64,000 nucleotides of DNA from Armillaria gallica (Eukaryota; Basidiomycota; Agaricomycetes; Agaricales; Physalacriaceae), in contig JBANDB010000017.1 of the NCBI GenBank assembly GCA_037576215.1, forward strand, positions 930,001-994,000, given 5' to 3'. A program made the position numbers and the translations under genes. This document shows positions 35,716 through 48,836 of this stretch, one piece after another. The notes beneath the pieces are model-generated. The model did no database searches, was not told where the DNA came from, and was given only the letters and a program-made list of their open reading frames with translations. How positions within the stretch are numbered: position 1 is the stretch's first letter; each line of letters starts with the position of its first letter.

Positions 35716-37348
35716 TGTAGAATGTATAGAAAAGAAATATCGGAAAAGTTGATGAATATGAGGGATATTTGATCCTCAAAGTCGTCTTATAAAGTCCTAG
35801 CGGGAGAAGATGAGAACGGAGGAAGTTAGGATGTCTTCTGAAGGTTGGGCTCGAATCATCCAGCCTTACTCTGTCCCATCCGTAGAAAAGAACGATTCTG
35901 CACATGGATGCTGAGACCCGCGGCCGCAATGTTGGGACCTAGCGCAGGAGCGGGACGGGAACGCGCCGTCAAGTAGAATCTTGATTGACGTATCCGACGT
36001 AGTTCAAGAATTTCCAAGATCTAAGTAGATATGAAGACCTGCGTAGACTCCAAGCAATTTTCGGTGTAAATCTGCCAATCATTTAGCTATTTACCGAAGA
36101 CGAACGATGGTCCGGCCCAGGACAGATGCCAAAAAAGAACTTGAAAGGAGCGACTATAGTTCCAGGATTACTATTGGTACTGTATAGCTGAGAAATAGAA
36201 AGTTTTGCACTGACCTATTTGCCCAGGTATCACACCGGAATTATTACGACAAAAATGGATGCCCCGGGTGACCGTGGCTGCCTAAAACCTTGTATAATGA
36301 AGATTTTGACGAATTAACTAGAAATGAACGTACCCGTTATGAACAGCGGTTCAATAGACCTAGTTTTAACAAACGTGATGTTCATCCCACGTCGCCGCAG
36401 CAGCCTGACTAAAATAAGAGCTCTAGTTGTAAAAACTCTTACATGATTGGGTCTGCCGCATACGAAGGTTTGCGACGTACTCGTGAAAGTCAAGGAGTTG
36501 TCACTATCTGTGGTCATTCTGATAAGGATCCGGCGGGGGTCCGACGTCGGCCTGTACCATGAGATGTAGTGGGAAGGCTCCGAGAGTACCTTCCTTCACG
36601 TCTTGTACGCAACTCGAGGCTCGGTGAAGGCTCACGACTGATCGAATGTCTGCCGAGTCGAGGACATAACGTACGAAGTCAAAATCAAAACGTTAATGAC
36701 AGATCTTCGGTCCCATCCCCGGAAAACAGCCCGAGTCGGACCGGCGGTAAACTTTACGTGATTATCATTGTACCCTCCATGAACCTCTCGCCCCTCTCGC
36801 CCATCTCCTACACAGATTGTTTCGTAAGTGTGAATTCGATGTCTCGTGCTGTTGTTTTTGATGATATACTCGGCTCTGATAAGCATCCTGTGCTCTTACA
36901 AGCGACGTCTGCCACTAAGTCTGAACAGCTGGCAGCAGCGGCCTGTTTGCCTCACTCTTTCATATGTGAGTGACTATTTTCTACAAGTAATTAATGTGTT
37001 ATCATGAAAATTTATCGCTTATTCTTATACTTATACACATCAGTCATTGTCAAACTAAGTCAGGTCATACTGAGGGCCTATAAGCGAAGAGCTATTGGTA
37101 CCTCATTGCATCAGGCACCTCTCCATCGACTACCAAAGGATGGGTAAAGTAGCTAAGCGACTCGACAATTCAAAAGAAGCACCGGCTGCCAGGTAAGGTG
37201 GTAGCCCCGGGTAGCGTTGCTAAAATCCCATTCACAAGAAATTAAAAGAGTTCGGACCCCGAGTCGGTAGTGTTGCCAAGAGCAACTCCGAGGTTATAAC
37301 ATCCTCGATGATTGGCATCTTACTTCATCGTCACTTCCCATTCTTGCC
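35716..37348. other. 1.6-kb divergent intergenic region, monooxygenase / MFS transporter
   Basis: This contains both promoters. A minus-strand ttataag element near 35787-35793 could serve the monooxygenase. A plus-strand frame at 36569-36973 (134 codons) and its antisense at 36886-36632 overlap and match nothing. No gene is supported. Confidence 0.4.
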
Positions 37349-39745
37349 ATGTCCTCAGCCACGACACCTCACCGGGACGATTTGGCGCTGTATGCGCGCC
37401 CTTCTCCTCCGGAGTCGGTAACAGAGACTCTAGAGGTCCCCGAGAATGTCAGCGAGAAGAGACCGGAAGAACCGAAGGGAATCGAAGCGGTCAAGAAAGG
37501 TCGAGACTTTTGGCTCAGCTTCGCGGCCATGATCGTTTCAATTTTCTTGAGTGCTCTGGATTTGACATCTGTGGGAACAGCGCTACCGACAATTGCCGAA
37601 GCTTTGAACGATGAGGAAGGCAATTATGTTTGGGTGAGTACTATGATGTTTTCCTCTATAGGGCTTCGTCCAATATCTGATTCATTCTGCGAACTTGTAG
37701 GTTGGATCCGCCTATGCTCTTTCTAGTACAGCCATCATGCCTCTGAGTGGCAGTTTGTCGGATGCATTTGGCAGGTAAATAGTATCCTAATCACCGTCTC
37801 TCAACACGCTCTGATGTATCATGCGCAGAAAACCTGTCATGCTAGTTTCGATTGCGCTCTTTGCCTTAGGCAGCGCATTAGCCGGAGCAGCTCAGGACAT
37901 GGTTTGTGGACATCTATAGGTCACCGCTGTTTATTTACTCTGTACATTCCAGAACATGATGATCGGCGCACGAAGTACGTTGGTCAAATTGACAATGATG
38001 AGGTTCTATAACCTTACTAATAACTCAACAGCGGTCCAGGGACTCGGGGGTGGTGGAATCATCAATCTTGTAGAGATCTTGATTTCTGATCTGGTCGCCC
38101 TCTCGGAACGGGGAACATACCAAGGTATGATCGGTCTAACGTGGTCCTTTGCTTCGGTAAGTTCTATTGGCGGTATAAGCGTGATACGCGAACTTATGTA
38201 GCACCCTCATAGGCTATTGCCCCACCTATCGTATGTTAAGCGATGACGTTTACATTGAAGCCTCGCTAATCTTGCAATCATAGGGTGGCGCTCTTTCCTC
38301 GAAGGGAAAGACGGCTTGGAGGTGGCTCTTCTGTGAGGGCAAACCATGTATGAAAAGTTACGTGCTTACATATTAACTTGCAGACCTTAATTTGCCCCTC
38401 ACTGGTGGCGCCTTCATCCTCGTCCTTTTCTTCTTGAACGTGCGTACTCCGCCGGGTACAGTCAAAGAAAAGTTAAACAAGGTTGATTGGTTGTAAGTAT
38501 TTCCCATGCGATAAGTTCAATGACTAACGGTAAAGCGTCTTAAAGCGGAAACGTCATCGTCATTTGCGGCACTACTTTAGCTATCATTGGATTGACCTGG
38601 GGAGGCATTCGCTACAGTTGGACTGATAAGCATGTGTTGGCACCCCTTATCATCGGCTTCGCTCTTCTTGTTGCTTTCGCCTGGTATGAAGTTAAGGTTC
38701 CAGCCAAACCGACTGTGCCTTCAGACCTTCTCAAGAACCGTACCACTCTGAGCGCGTTAGTATAATTCCCCTTTATGAAGCGCGTGGACTTATTCTTACA
38801 ATCAGCATTTTAATGACTGCTATGCACGGCATCACGAGTATCTGTGAGTGTTATCATTTTTGTCCTCTGCTGGTAACTGACTAAACACCAATCCTTTAAC
38901 AGCTATCCTTTACTACTTGCCGGTATTCTTCCAATCCGCATTTGCTGCCTCTCCCATCCGTTCCGCGGTCCAATTCCTGCCCAGCGCGTTGATCATCGCG
39001 CCGTTCGCTCTTTCGTCTGGTTTCATTGTTGCCATTACAGGAAAATACCGACCGGTCAACTGGGTCGGATGGGCATTGACTATGATTGGATTCGGACTGC
39101 TTAGTTTACTCAAGGAGGATACTTCGACAGGAAAATGGGTCGGCTATCAGCTGGTTGCCAGCGCTGGAAGCGGTCTAGTGGTACGTTTGGTGCCGGTGCT
39201 ACTCTTGTCATCCACGTGCTGAATGATTGACACAGTTCTCTGCGCCCGTCTTCCCGTTGCTGGCACCTCAACCTATCAGTCGAACAGCTTCGGCCTTGGC
39301 ACTTTTCGCATTCACCCGTGCGTTTACCCAGACCTGGGGTATAACTATCGGAAGCACAATTCTCCAGGTAAATCCCTATCACTGATGTCACCGCTGCCGT
39401 TGTACTGATTTCTTATTGCTGCAGAACAAACTCAAAATCAATCTTCCCGCCGCCTACCTCGCCACATTCCCGCCTGGGCGTGAGATCGCATACGCGGCCA
39501 TTCCTCACATTCCTTCGTTAGCCGAGCCTCTACAAACAGAGGTGAGGGTCGCCTTCGCTGCAAGTATGAAGGTCGTATGGCAAACCATGGTCGGGATTGC
39601 CGGCGCTGGGTTTTTGTTCAGCTTGCTCATGCGAGAAGTGGAGATGGTCGGGGTTGTTGATGAGACCTACGCTCTCCAGGCACCTCCGGAGAAGACAACA
39701 GAGAATCGGGACGTAGAAAAGGCTGCTCCCCCGGCTACTTCCTAA
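37349..39745 (+). CDS. MFS transporter, DHA-type drug/metabolite exporter
   Basis: About 12 exons encode a multi-helix transporter of roughly 550 aa. A 60-residue acidic N-terminus precedes helix 1 (FLSALDLTSVGTALPTIAEA). The MFS motif A region is GSAYALSSTAIMPLSGSLSD followed by AFGRKP, and VQGLGGGGIINLVEI matches helix 4 of the family. WRWLFYLNLPLTGG marks helix 6 and its exit. Helices 7-14 continue through YYLPVFFQSAFAASPIRSA to GAGFLFSLLMREVEM. The arrangement fits the 14-helix DHA2-like group that exports toxic or aromatic compounds with proton antiport, in the plasma membrane. All helices seem intact. Divergent placement next to the aromatic monooxygenase suggests, but does not prove, a shared substrate. 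Confidence 0.88.
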
Positions 39746-40325
39746 GCTCGAGAGCCCTCGGGAAGAGCAACATCGCACTTTCCTTCATGAATTAATCGTA
39801 CAGACTCGTTAATATCATCAATAACGACACGATCAGCTCCTACGCAAATTTCATCATTCGCACCGTCGTAAAGTTAATGTACACATATTGTCTATATACC
39901 ATCGCAATTATAGAGTGGTTGTTTCCAAGTCGCAAAACAAAATTGAGATCGCCAGATCGCCGGCCCGGCGGTAACACATAATTTCCCACGCTACTTCTTC
40001 CTTTACCTCCATCTCTACTTTTTTGAACTACTTGCTTGACAATGGGTTCTCCTAGAAAGCTGTATATTCCAATATATGAACTGTATGCAGATGCCGCTCA
40101 CGAAACTATAGCGTCTGGTTTTACCTCACTACATCGCATTTAAGATAAAATCACGGTAGTCCTGAGGCGGCACCCGAGACACTCTCTGCATGCTCACTTC
40201 CCGGGTGTACCTACAAAGCGGTCCGTGCACCGTACACTTAGCGGGCCGACCAATACGCGTCATGGGTCTTCGTACTCATGACACTAGGGAGATCTTCGGA
40301 ATCGAGCAGAAGAAGACGTGAAGCC
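39746..40325. other. intergenic, MFS 3' end to pectinesterase promoter
   Basis: There is no gene; the stretch is AT-rich with many stops. An in-frame ATG 48 nt upstream of the chosen pectinesterase start would add a basic, non-signal extension and is not favoured. Confidence 0.45.
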
Positions 40326-41986
40326 ATGTTCTTTCTCTACGCTGTAGTAGCAGCGGTTCTACCATATACTCTGGCATTTTCTCCCTCATTTCTACCCTGC
40401 CAAGTGCGGAAGCCTGCAACTAAATCAACACTTTCAGGCTGTCCTCCTGGAACTATCTTGGTATCGAGCGACAGTTCTGATCCCGATGCATCTTTCAGCA
40501 GTATCCAAGATGCGATTTTGTCGTTGTATGTATCCCTCTCTGATCTCAATCAGCACCCTAGTGTCAAGTCCAACTGACTGTGAACTCAGACCCAATCTTG
40601 GTCGCGCCACGATCTTAATTGCGGAGGGGCAGTATCAAGAGACTCTCAACATCACTCGCAAAGGGCCTTTGACTCTTTTGGTATGTCTGTGTCATCTGAC
40701 CGAAGTGCGCATCTCATTCTTCGTGTAGGGCCAACTGCCAACTGGGTCCACGATAGCATCATTCGCTAACGGGTCTGCTTCGAACCTTGTCCAAGTATGG
40801 AACAACAAGTTCGTCCATACTGGAATGGATGACGCCGACTCTGCTGTGCTGACCGTCGCGCCTTCGTATGAAGCTGCGTTGATTGGTTCCGGCCCTACCG
40901 GCGCTCCTTTACAGCCGCTCTTCGGAAACACAGACTTCAGGGCGTATAATATCGATTTTCAGAACCGCGCGGTTAGTCCTGTTCCGTCGCTTCGTTTTTT
41001 TTCGTTTGACCTGTCGGCATCTAGGCGAACTTTGCTATTTCGCAAGCGCTGGTGACAGATATTTCCTACGCCAATGCCTCCTTCTATGGATGCTCGTTTG
41101 CCAGCTATCAGGATACGTGGTACACCGGCCGAAATGGAAGCACCTACGTCTTTGATAGCGTTATATATGGCCAAACGGATTGTGAGTGCTATTGTTAGTA
41201 CTGCTTACATCTTTTATCTGACATCATAGAACAGATCTATTCGGATTTGGCACTGCGTGAGTTCAGATGCATGACTTCCTTCACTTCTCTCAATTGTTTG
41301 CCGCTTCTAGCTGGTTTCAGAACGTCGTTCTTGCTAATCGCGCGTGCGGTGGCGGTATCGTCGCGTGGAAGGGGACTAATTTAACAGACGCACCCGGAAA
41401 CCGGTACGGCGCATACATCTCTGACTCTCGGATCATTCGAGTAAGACGTCAATATCACCCCATATTGCTGGGCCTTTACTGACTATGGTCCATAGTCTCC
41501 CGATGCGAATGCGACTACCGACATAACCGAGAGGTGTTACCTTGGTATGCGTCCTCTGATGCCCCCCCCTACTTTGGAACCTTACTCCGAATCGAAGGTC
41601 GGCCTTGGAATGACCTAGCCACTACTGTGTTTTTGAGTACTTACATGGAGAATGTCATCCGACCCGCTGGGTGGACTCCCTTCAGTTCGGACAGGTACGA
41701 TGGGATGGTCCTATCGAGTTTCGCTGATGGCTAACACGATCCCAGACCCGAGATTCTGAACACGACATTTTACGCAGAATTCGACTCTTCAGGCAAGTCA
41801 TCTCTTTCCCTCTCACGTGTCTGTATCTAAAACATAGACACAGGGCCCGGGGGGAATACTTCCTCTCGCATTTCGCTGGAGCATATTTTGACTATTAAGG
41901 AAGCGCAAAATTTCACAGTTGACAGGGTTTTCTTGGAGCGTCCATCCTGGATCGATTCTTCGTACCTGTCGTCCTTTGAGCGGTAG
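40326..41986 (+). CDS. secreted pectinesterase (pectin methylesterase)
   Basis: Several exons encode about 390 aa. The start MFFLYAVVAAVLPYTLAFSP is a clear signal peptide, which argues for this ATG over one 48 nt upstream. Right-handed beta-helix markers are in order: FSSIQDAILSL, YNIDFQNRA, the catalytic QDTWY (family QDTLY), DYLFGFGTAWFQN with the second Asp, and YLGRPW with the substrate Arg. One exon is only 22 nt (TYLFGFGTA region, about 41236-41257). The enzyme demethylates homogalacturonan in plant cell walls, producing pectate for lyases and polygalacturonases, and acts outside the cell. All catalytic residues are kept. This suggests saprotrophic or plant-associated life. Confidence 0.9.
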
Positions 41987-44393
41987 GTGAGTGGGTCCGA
42001 TCCGCTGGACGGAGGTCATGTTGCTGACGTTTACACCTAGGACATCTTCTAGTTTAAGTGAACACCCGCGAAGCAGGCTCCTCTGGAACCTACCGCAGCA
42101 ATTTCCTTCGCCGCTTTGTATGCTATTCAGGCTATACAATGTTATTTTCTCTGTACAAATAAAGTATATCGATGGCAAGATCGACTCATAGCTTTTCAGT
42201 GGATGCACCAAACGTACGTTCCGAGCAATAGGAGACGGAGTAGCTCATCTTGGTGTTCCAAAATTTGCTAGAACTGGCAAAGAAGCCTAGTGTTACTGGA
42301 CTTGCCGGTACTATTAAAAGGAAGAGTCGTTGAAACGAGTCAAGTTTAAACCTCTACTGAGCTGCACTACTCCGAGGTCTTCACTTCAATCCATCCGGGT
42401 CATCACTCCGACTCATGAACTGGACTGACAGCTCTGTATATTATATTGACCCAATTATTCAATGTCCAGCGGAGACCTAAGCATCTTCCGCTTGTGAATT
42501 GATCGTATTCGCATTTAGCCCTTGTAGCATGGACATCAAATTTCTGAAGCTAGTCCTGAGAAGCCGCATCTTACGAAGGCTACATCCTTGGCGGATGCTC
42601 CTGGTAAGGATAAACGATAAATTTTGTCGACGCATCCATTGGAACCTAGCTGAATTCGTCGGCTCAATGTATTACAATTATTTGCACAGCTTGACAGCCA
42701 GGGGAGTTTTTGTGAGGGATGAAAGAACGCTTGGACTTTGTCAGGAATCGTGTTTGGGGACTTAAAGTACACCAAAGGGACTTCATCTTGTGCACAAAAC
42801 ACATGTCACTGTCCAGCTGTATGCAAGCAGCTACTTTGCTCTGGACAAAAGTCTGATCAAGACTCTCTTTATACATTCCAATGATACCTCAAACTCCTTT
42901 CATGTTACCTGGTGCGAAATAATTAGCTGCCGGGAGTTTCAGAGACTTGAGAGCCGGTTCCCGGAAACGTCAGTCAGATTATTTAAATCTCTCCGCGATA
43001 AGCCCATAGCGAGGGCTCTACACACAGCGAATCTGACAGCGACGCTGACCAGCGGTCTGTGCTTCGCTGTCGTCCTCTTCACCATCTGCTTCCCCTTCGT
43101 GCCGCCGTCTTCACTCTTTTTCACCCACCCACCTACTCCCTTCAGCGTTTGGTACAGCTGAATTCGGCCCTTCCGCGATCTGATTCCCCAGACGCTCAAG
43201 ACGTGGACCTGTTTCGCATCGGCATTTCGGACTCGGACTTAGTATCCAACTTGAACACTCTCTCCCTTCTAAAATTGGCCTCGAGTCCGTGTTCACCTTC
43301 AAGTTCCCAACCGCGAACCTTTCTCAGGTCCCCGTCTTTCGACAAACCACCACGTAAAACTGTATTCTAGTGTCTCCGCAGTATCCACTATCAAGATAAC
43401 TTGGTAGGAGACTTAAGTCTCCCTTTCTCTCTCCTCTGCCGCACATTTATCTTATTTCCTTCGATCTTCCCATCATCTCTGCTCCGAGTAAATTTTATCT
43501 CCTTCAAGGCTGATACTTAGCCACTAAATCGGCGCTCTACTGTCCCGATCATTTGGATGGATTAAACTCGCAGGCAGCGTCCTCTGATAACTTGAAATTG
43601 GCGCTATTTTCGTGGGGGGGGGAGGACTGAGAGTTTCGGGAGCACTGTCCAGCACTGAGCCTGGCTTAAGTTTAGTCGTACCTATGCCGTAGTGTAGCAG
43701 AGTATAAGAGAGTACAGCATAAACTCCGGTTACATAGCCTTCTTCTCAGGGACAGGATAAGCCTGCCCCCCAGCTCTGGATTGCGGACCGAGGCTCGATC
43801 GACATGAGCAGAATATTGTCTCCGTCCAGGGGAAGTTCCTGCCTGAATTTTAAGCCCTTTGTTTCCCCCCTTCACTTTGAACTGGTCAAAATATGTCTTC
43901 AGCTTGTTGTCGTTTTACCCGAACATCACAAGGGTCGAACTGATTGATTACGCCGGCCACGGACATTTGAACATTGTTTGTATGATGTACATGATTTACG
44001 GTTGCAACAAGCCGGAGTAAAAACGTCTGTAGACCTATACATTCAACTGTAGTAAAAATCTAGAATCTTATCGATTGTCGTGATAGAGACTAGGAACGAC
44101 CGGGTTCCGGTTCTCTTCGCACGAGGCAGATCTTCCCACAATGAACGCCTGCTTATTGCAGGAGAATTGAAAGGTCATTATGTATGAAACAGTTGTTCTA
44201 GTAAAGCAATGCAGGGGCTATACAGGGAAAGCACGGAGTAGATATGAATCAAGTAAATCTTCCAAAAGGGATACTTGAACAGACACATCAGAATAAGCAC
44301 GTTTTCCGTCTAAGATCTTGTCTTCACTCCACATTGCTGCTTTGATCTGCTCAGCGTCTGCCAACCGGTGCAGGCTGATCCTTCCTAACCACC
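41987..44393. other. 2.4-kb gap, likely long YTH-gene leader plus intergenic DNA
   Basis: No gene was recognised. From about 43,020 the plus strand is rich in pyrimidine tracts, which would suit a long 5' untranslated region of the YTH gene. Open frames at 43059-43370 (plus) and 43199-42939 (minus) overlap and show no family. A run of nine G is at 43614-43622. Confidence 0.4.
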
Positions 44394-47023
44394 ATGTCCT
44401 CGCCCACCAATCCGCCCGTGCCAGCGGATCCCCCAGCCTCGACTGCAAATTCAGGCGGGGTACGACGACACCACACGATTACGGCTGCGTCTCGCTCTAC
44501 TCGCAGCGCCGCCAGGGAAACGATTTCCGAAGAATCTCAGAACCCGGATCTCTGGAATGAGGATGAGTACGTTGGCGAAGAATGGGTCGGCGGTGTGGGT
44601 GCTGTAGGCGAAAAGAGCTCTCTACATCGACAAAGCTCGTTGCCTACTCGATACCACCGGGGTATGTCTCAGCGTCGAGGCACCTGCCGTCTGCTAATGA
44701 TACATCACAGCCTTCCAAAGCTCCAGTGCCAAGTCGGGTACTTTGACGCCAAAGACGCTGAACAGTCTCACCGCCATTGCTGGTCACGAAGGCGACGAGG
44801 AAGAATGGGAACGGGAAATCGGTGGTTATTCTGCTCACGAAGAGGAGGTTCGTATATTTTCTACATCGTGTCTGGTCTGTGTCTCACTGCCAGCGCAGCC
44901 GGCTCCTGGTGATGTTTCGCAAACCGTAGATGCGTACGCCAGTGGCAACACGACCGTCCCATCTCCTCCTCTTGCAGCTTCTGGCGTCCGTCGGCATGTT
45001 TCTCTCACCTATGGTGCCCAGGGCGCGGGCGGCACCCGCCCAAAAATGGCTTCATCCACTCTCAAACGCTCCGGTACGCTGCAAACACCGGTGCCCGTTC
45101 ATCCCCCCCCTCCTGAAGATACAATTGTTGCCGCTGCTGAAGAAGAGGAGTACTCTTACGGGGAGGATCCGGCTGGTTACGAAGAGGACTATTACGGCAA
45201 GCAGTATGGTGGCCCCACGAGTCCTGTTGGCCGTTCTTCTCCTTGGTCTTTGAACAACGAATGGAGAGCCACTGGTGGATCTGGATTGTCCACCAGTAGC
45301 ACCGGCAGCCTGAACAACAACTTGCCTATTGATGATGTGCAGCGCGCTCTGTCGGCTTTGGATATATCTAGCAACGGAGGCAACGGTCAAAACATGTACG
45401 GTGGTAACTATCCACCTGGAGGACAGAGCAACCACCCCCCGCGCTTCAATCCTGCTCATCCACCGCCGAATCAATCGCTTAGTGGCCGCAACAGCTCGAA
45501 CAGTAACAATGGTAATGGCCGGAAATTACAGCTCATGACCGATAATGATGGAAGAAAGACGCCGGTTTCTCAGCCTACGACTGGAAGCAATTTTCAACAA
45601 TATCAACCGCAAGGACAGCAGTCCCAATCTGCTGGCGCTGCGAATTGGGAACAGAAGGATCGGGGTCTGACCGGACGCACGTCTAACCCCAATCTGCAGT
45701 ATGGTTACCAGCAAGGCCACGGCAAGTCTGCGAGCAGTTCCAGTAGCAGCGGCACCGGAATCCCCAACGTACCTGCGATTCCAGCACAGTATCTTCAGCA
45801 ACAGCAGCGACCAGGATTGGGCGTCGCCACGAATTTTGCCCCGGGCCAGAGCGGTGGGAGCGGACAGACTCCCACCCAAGGTCCATTCGCCAATACGCCC
45901 ATTGATGTCCCCTCGTTAATCGCGACGAAAGGATACAATCCAGCTAATTTTGAGACTAGGCCCCAATTTGTGATTTACCCTTCTTGATGTACCCCGCGCT
46001 TGTAACTGATTATTTTTAGGCACGGTTTTTCGTCATCAAGTCGTACACCGAGGATGACGTTCACAAATCTCTGAAGTACGAGATTTGGAGCTCGACGGAT
46101 CCAGGGAACAAGCGGCTCGACAAAGCATTCAAGGAATGTGCCGGACGTGGTCCCATTTACTTGTTCTTCAGTGTCAATGCGAGGTCAGCGTGCTCACTGT
46201 TCTTCTTTAAATCATCGATCTTATCTCAATGACAGTGGACACTTTTGCGGCATGGCTGAAATGTTGACTCCGGTAGGATATTCTGATATAACGTTGTATT
46301 GTTCTTACTGACAAGCACGTGATAGGTTGACTATACCAGAAGCAGCACGGTTTGGGCTTCTGATAAATGGAAGGGTGTATTCAAAGTGCGGTGGATCTTC
46401 GTTCGTGATATCCCCAATTTCAATTTGCGGCATATCAAGCTAAAGTATGTCCAAGTTGTTGATGATGGCTTCTTCTAAACTTTTTCCCCCCGTAGCAATA
46501 CGCAAGAACGAAAGCCCGTCACCAACTCTAGGGACACCCAAGAGCTTCTACCTGATGCTGGACACGAGATGCTGAGGATATTCCACTCACATCCCGCGAG
46601 AACATCCTTGTTGCAGGACTTTGCTTTCTATGAGGTAAAATGTTTATTCTTGGCTTTGATGATCATAGCTGACCTTATGCACCGTCACAGCTTCAGGCTA
46701 TGCAAAAGATGCAAGCACAGTCTGGACCTTCCTCTCCTAGTATCAGCAGCTCAAGCGGAGGGATGCATTCTCCACCCCTACAAAGTGTATCTCCGATTCC
46801 ACAGCCTCAGCAAGCTCAACAGCAAAATATGTTCGCAGGAAACCCCAATGCCATGGCATATCAGATGCCTCAGATGACTCCCATGATGCAGATGCAGATG
46901 ATGGGAATGAACATCGGGAACCAATTTGGCATGCCGCAAGTGATGCACCAGAGCGTGATGAGGAACCCTTCTCCCGGTCCTCAAGGTCAAGGGCAGGGAT
47001 TCATAGGGATGCCTGGTTTCTGA
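44394..47023 (+). CDS. YTH-domain protein, m6A RNA reader
   Basis: A Ser/Gln/Asn/Pro-rich N-terminal region of about 480 residues is followed by a YTH domain starting [20 protein letters not shown]. Cage tryptophans are in YEIWSST and VWASDKWKG. The domain also has the typical [21 protein letters not shown] and [18 protein letters not shown] domains bind N6-methyladenosine in RNA; the large disordered region and C-terminal Gln/Met-rich tail resemble cytoplasmic YTHDF/Pho92-type readers that steer mRNA decay and phase separation. The junction TRPQF to ARFF uses a gtgatt donor, removing a short in-frame extension that otherwise ends at 45987. About eight exons; the last, from about 46692, carries the MQMQMMGMN low-complexity tail. 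Confidence 0.92.
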
Positions 47024-48836
47024 TGAACTGGAAATGGGTCAAGGTCACTAGTCAATATCGTCGTGGGTGATAGTATGCATAGAAACTGAACGTCGGTGCC
47101 TTCCCATCCTCTCTTTCGTATCTCTCCAATATCTGTCGTGGCTTCTTAACTTCTCTTTTGTATGATTGCTAGCTCTCTCAACCCGTAATCTATGATTGTA
47201 CGTACGTTTCTTTTGTTTTCAAGCTCTGTCCAAACTATCTGCCAAAAGCCTTTCCGGCGTTTCCTCATGTCATTACGATCTGTCTTTCCTCTGTTTCAAT
47301 TTCTGCACGTTGTTTTACATACACATACTCACGGACTAGTGCATGGGACGGTGAATGGACGATGGATCTTCCGCTTATTCGCTATCTTGCAATGTACTTG
47401 CTCTACATTTCGTATTGTATACATACATGTGTGTTTTTACTGCATAATTAAATTGGCTTGTCCTGCGTCTGGCCAATGAAATGTGTGGGTCGGCTTGGGA
47501 AAAGTAAAAATGAAGAGAAAAGAAGAACGTGCGTATGTAGTCCCGTCACGGGGTAGCCGGTCCGAATTCAGCCGGACGATATTGTATTTGTCACCGGCTT
47601 CCCAAGTAAACATCGCGCCTTCCTGTTTCGTCCCGGGCCATTACATGCAGCGGAATGCGTACACCATTGCGCAGAAGACGCTCCCTGTATCGCGGGAAGA
47701 GTTGCTCATGCTTTTATGCGATATATGCCCATCCCAGCTTCATACACGAAGTCTCTACTAACGGACCGGGATTTCTATCTTGGTACGACACCCCTGCATA
47801 TCTACCACGCTTGCATATCCTTCGCGATCCACCGATGAGCGCTTGAGCCCTCGAGCTCTAACCTGCTTCTACAAGTACAACCGGAGGGTAGGAGGCCCAG
47901 AAGCTCTCTCCAATTTTTGTCGGGCAAATTTGTGGAAATCAGGCCTCAAATATGCGACGGACGAGGCTCTCCGGCCCGAAACTGCCGACGCTGCCGTTCC
48001 GCTCGATTTTTGCTAGCTTCGGTGCTCTACGGAAAGGATTGGGTGAGGAATTTGAGCCTAGAGAGTGGATTTCTCATGGTTTTTGTCCCAATTTTCAGTG
48101 CCGATACTGCTCTTTAGAGGGCCTGCCCAGCCTTTCCGCGAGTGGCCACCGCACAAAATATGCTAGTTGGGGCCCAAAAATATGCTAAAACCTGACAAAG
48201 TTTGACCGGAGCTTCTGGGGGCCTAGAGGGACTGGGAAGACATGACCCAGGAATATATCGGTGCCAAGAGACCCAGAGATTGCCACTGGTAATACATACA
48301 CATCGATGTCGTACTCCATGATGGATATGGGGCTTCTTCGAAATTTTTAACTTTGAAAGATCAGGAAGATTCCCCATAATGTGACAACCTCGGGCACAAG
48401 GAGCTGCTTTCGATGCGCGCGTTGAATGAAGAAGAGCACGAAGATAAATAGATATCGGATGCAACATCTGTACAGCGTGGTGAGTAATAGATTCTTCCTT
48501 CTTCTCATAGTTTATTTTGGGGTAGTTTCAATACCAGCTTGATGCCGACGTGCTCTTATCTTTTCCGCTATACCTTGGTTCAGAGATTTCTCCTGAATCT
48601 GTGGAACAGAATCACGATAATCAATTCGATGGGTCCCGGTCAATGCGTGGACTATTAATGAACATAGTTGAAATCAGGGTACTTAGTTGAAGTCGCTTTC
48701 ACTTCGGTTTCTGTGGCGTGATAGTGACCCGCCTTGGGTATTTGAGCGCCTCCTTTTAGGTTTCTAACGTTGACGGTCGGAAATATATGTTCAGGTTCTG
48801 TCCCTTCAGAATCAGTAGAACAACCCCAAACCCAAC
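47024..48836. other. intergenic DNA with duplicated tilS fragment
   Basis: After the YTH 3' region comes the tilS-like fragment (listed separately). The stretch 47,760-48,836 contains short overlapping frames on both strands (for example 47952-48188 plus, 48467-48114 minus) without family resemblance. Confidence 0.4.
47544..47738 (+). pseudogene. frameshifted copy of the tilS 5' end
   Basis: This segment closely matches 50668-50858, which spans the tilS leader and first exon. Both contain an ATG opening MQRNAY, then QKTLPVSREE. Just after that the copy here lacks one T (gagttgctc against gaatttgctc), so it loses the tilS frame and stops at 47761. Similarity fades after about 47738. The rest of tilS is absent. 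It is best read as a decayed partial duplication. Confidence 0.75.

Noticed and set aside
36569..36973. 134-codon plus-strand protein
   Set aside because: It overlaps an equally good antisense frame, and its composition looks like random translation.
47645..47761. Short plus-strand protein MQRNAY.. as a real gene
   Set aside because: A one-base deletion relative to tilS breaks the frame, and no further tilS exons follow.
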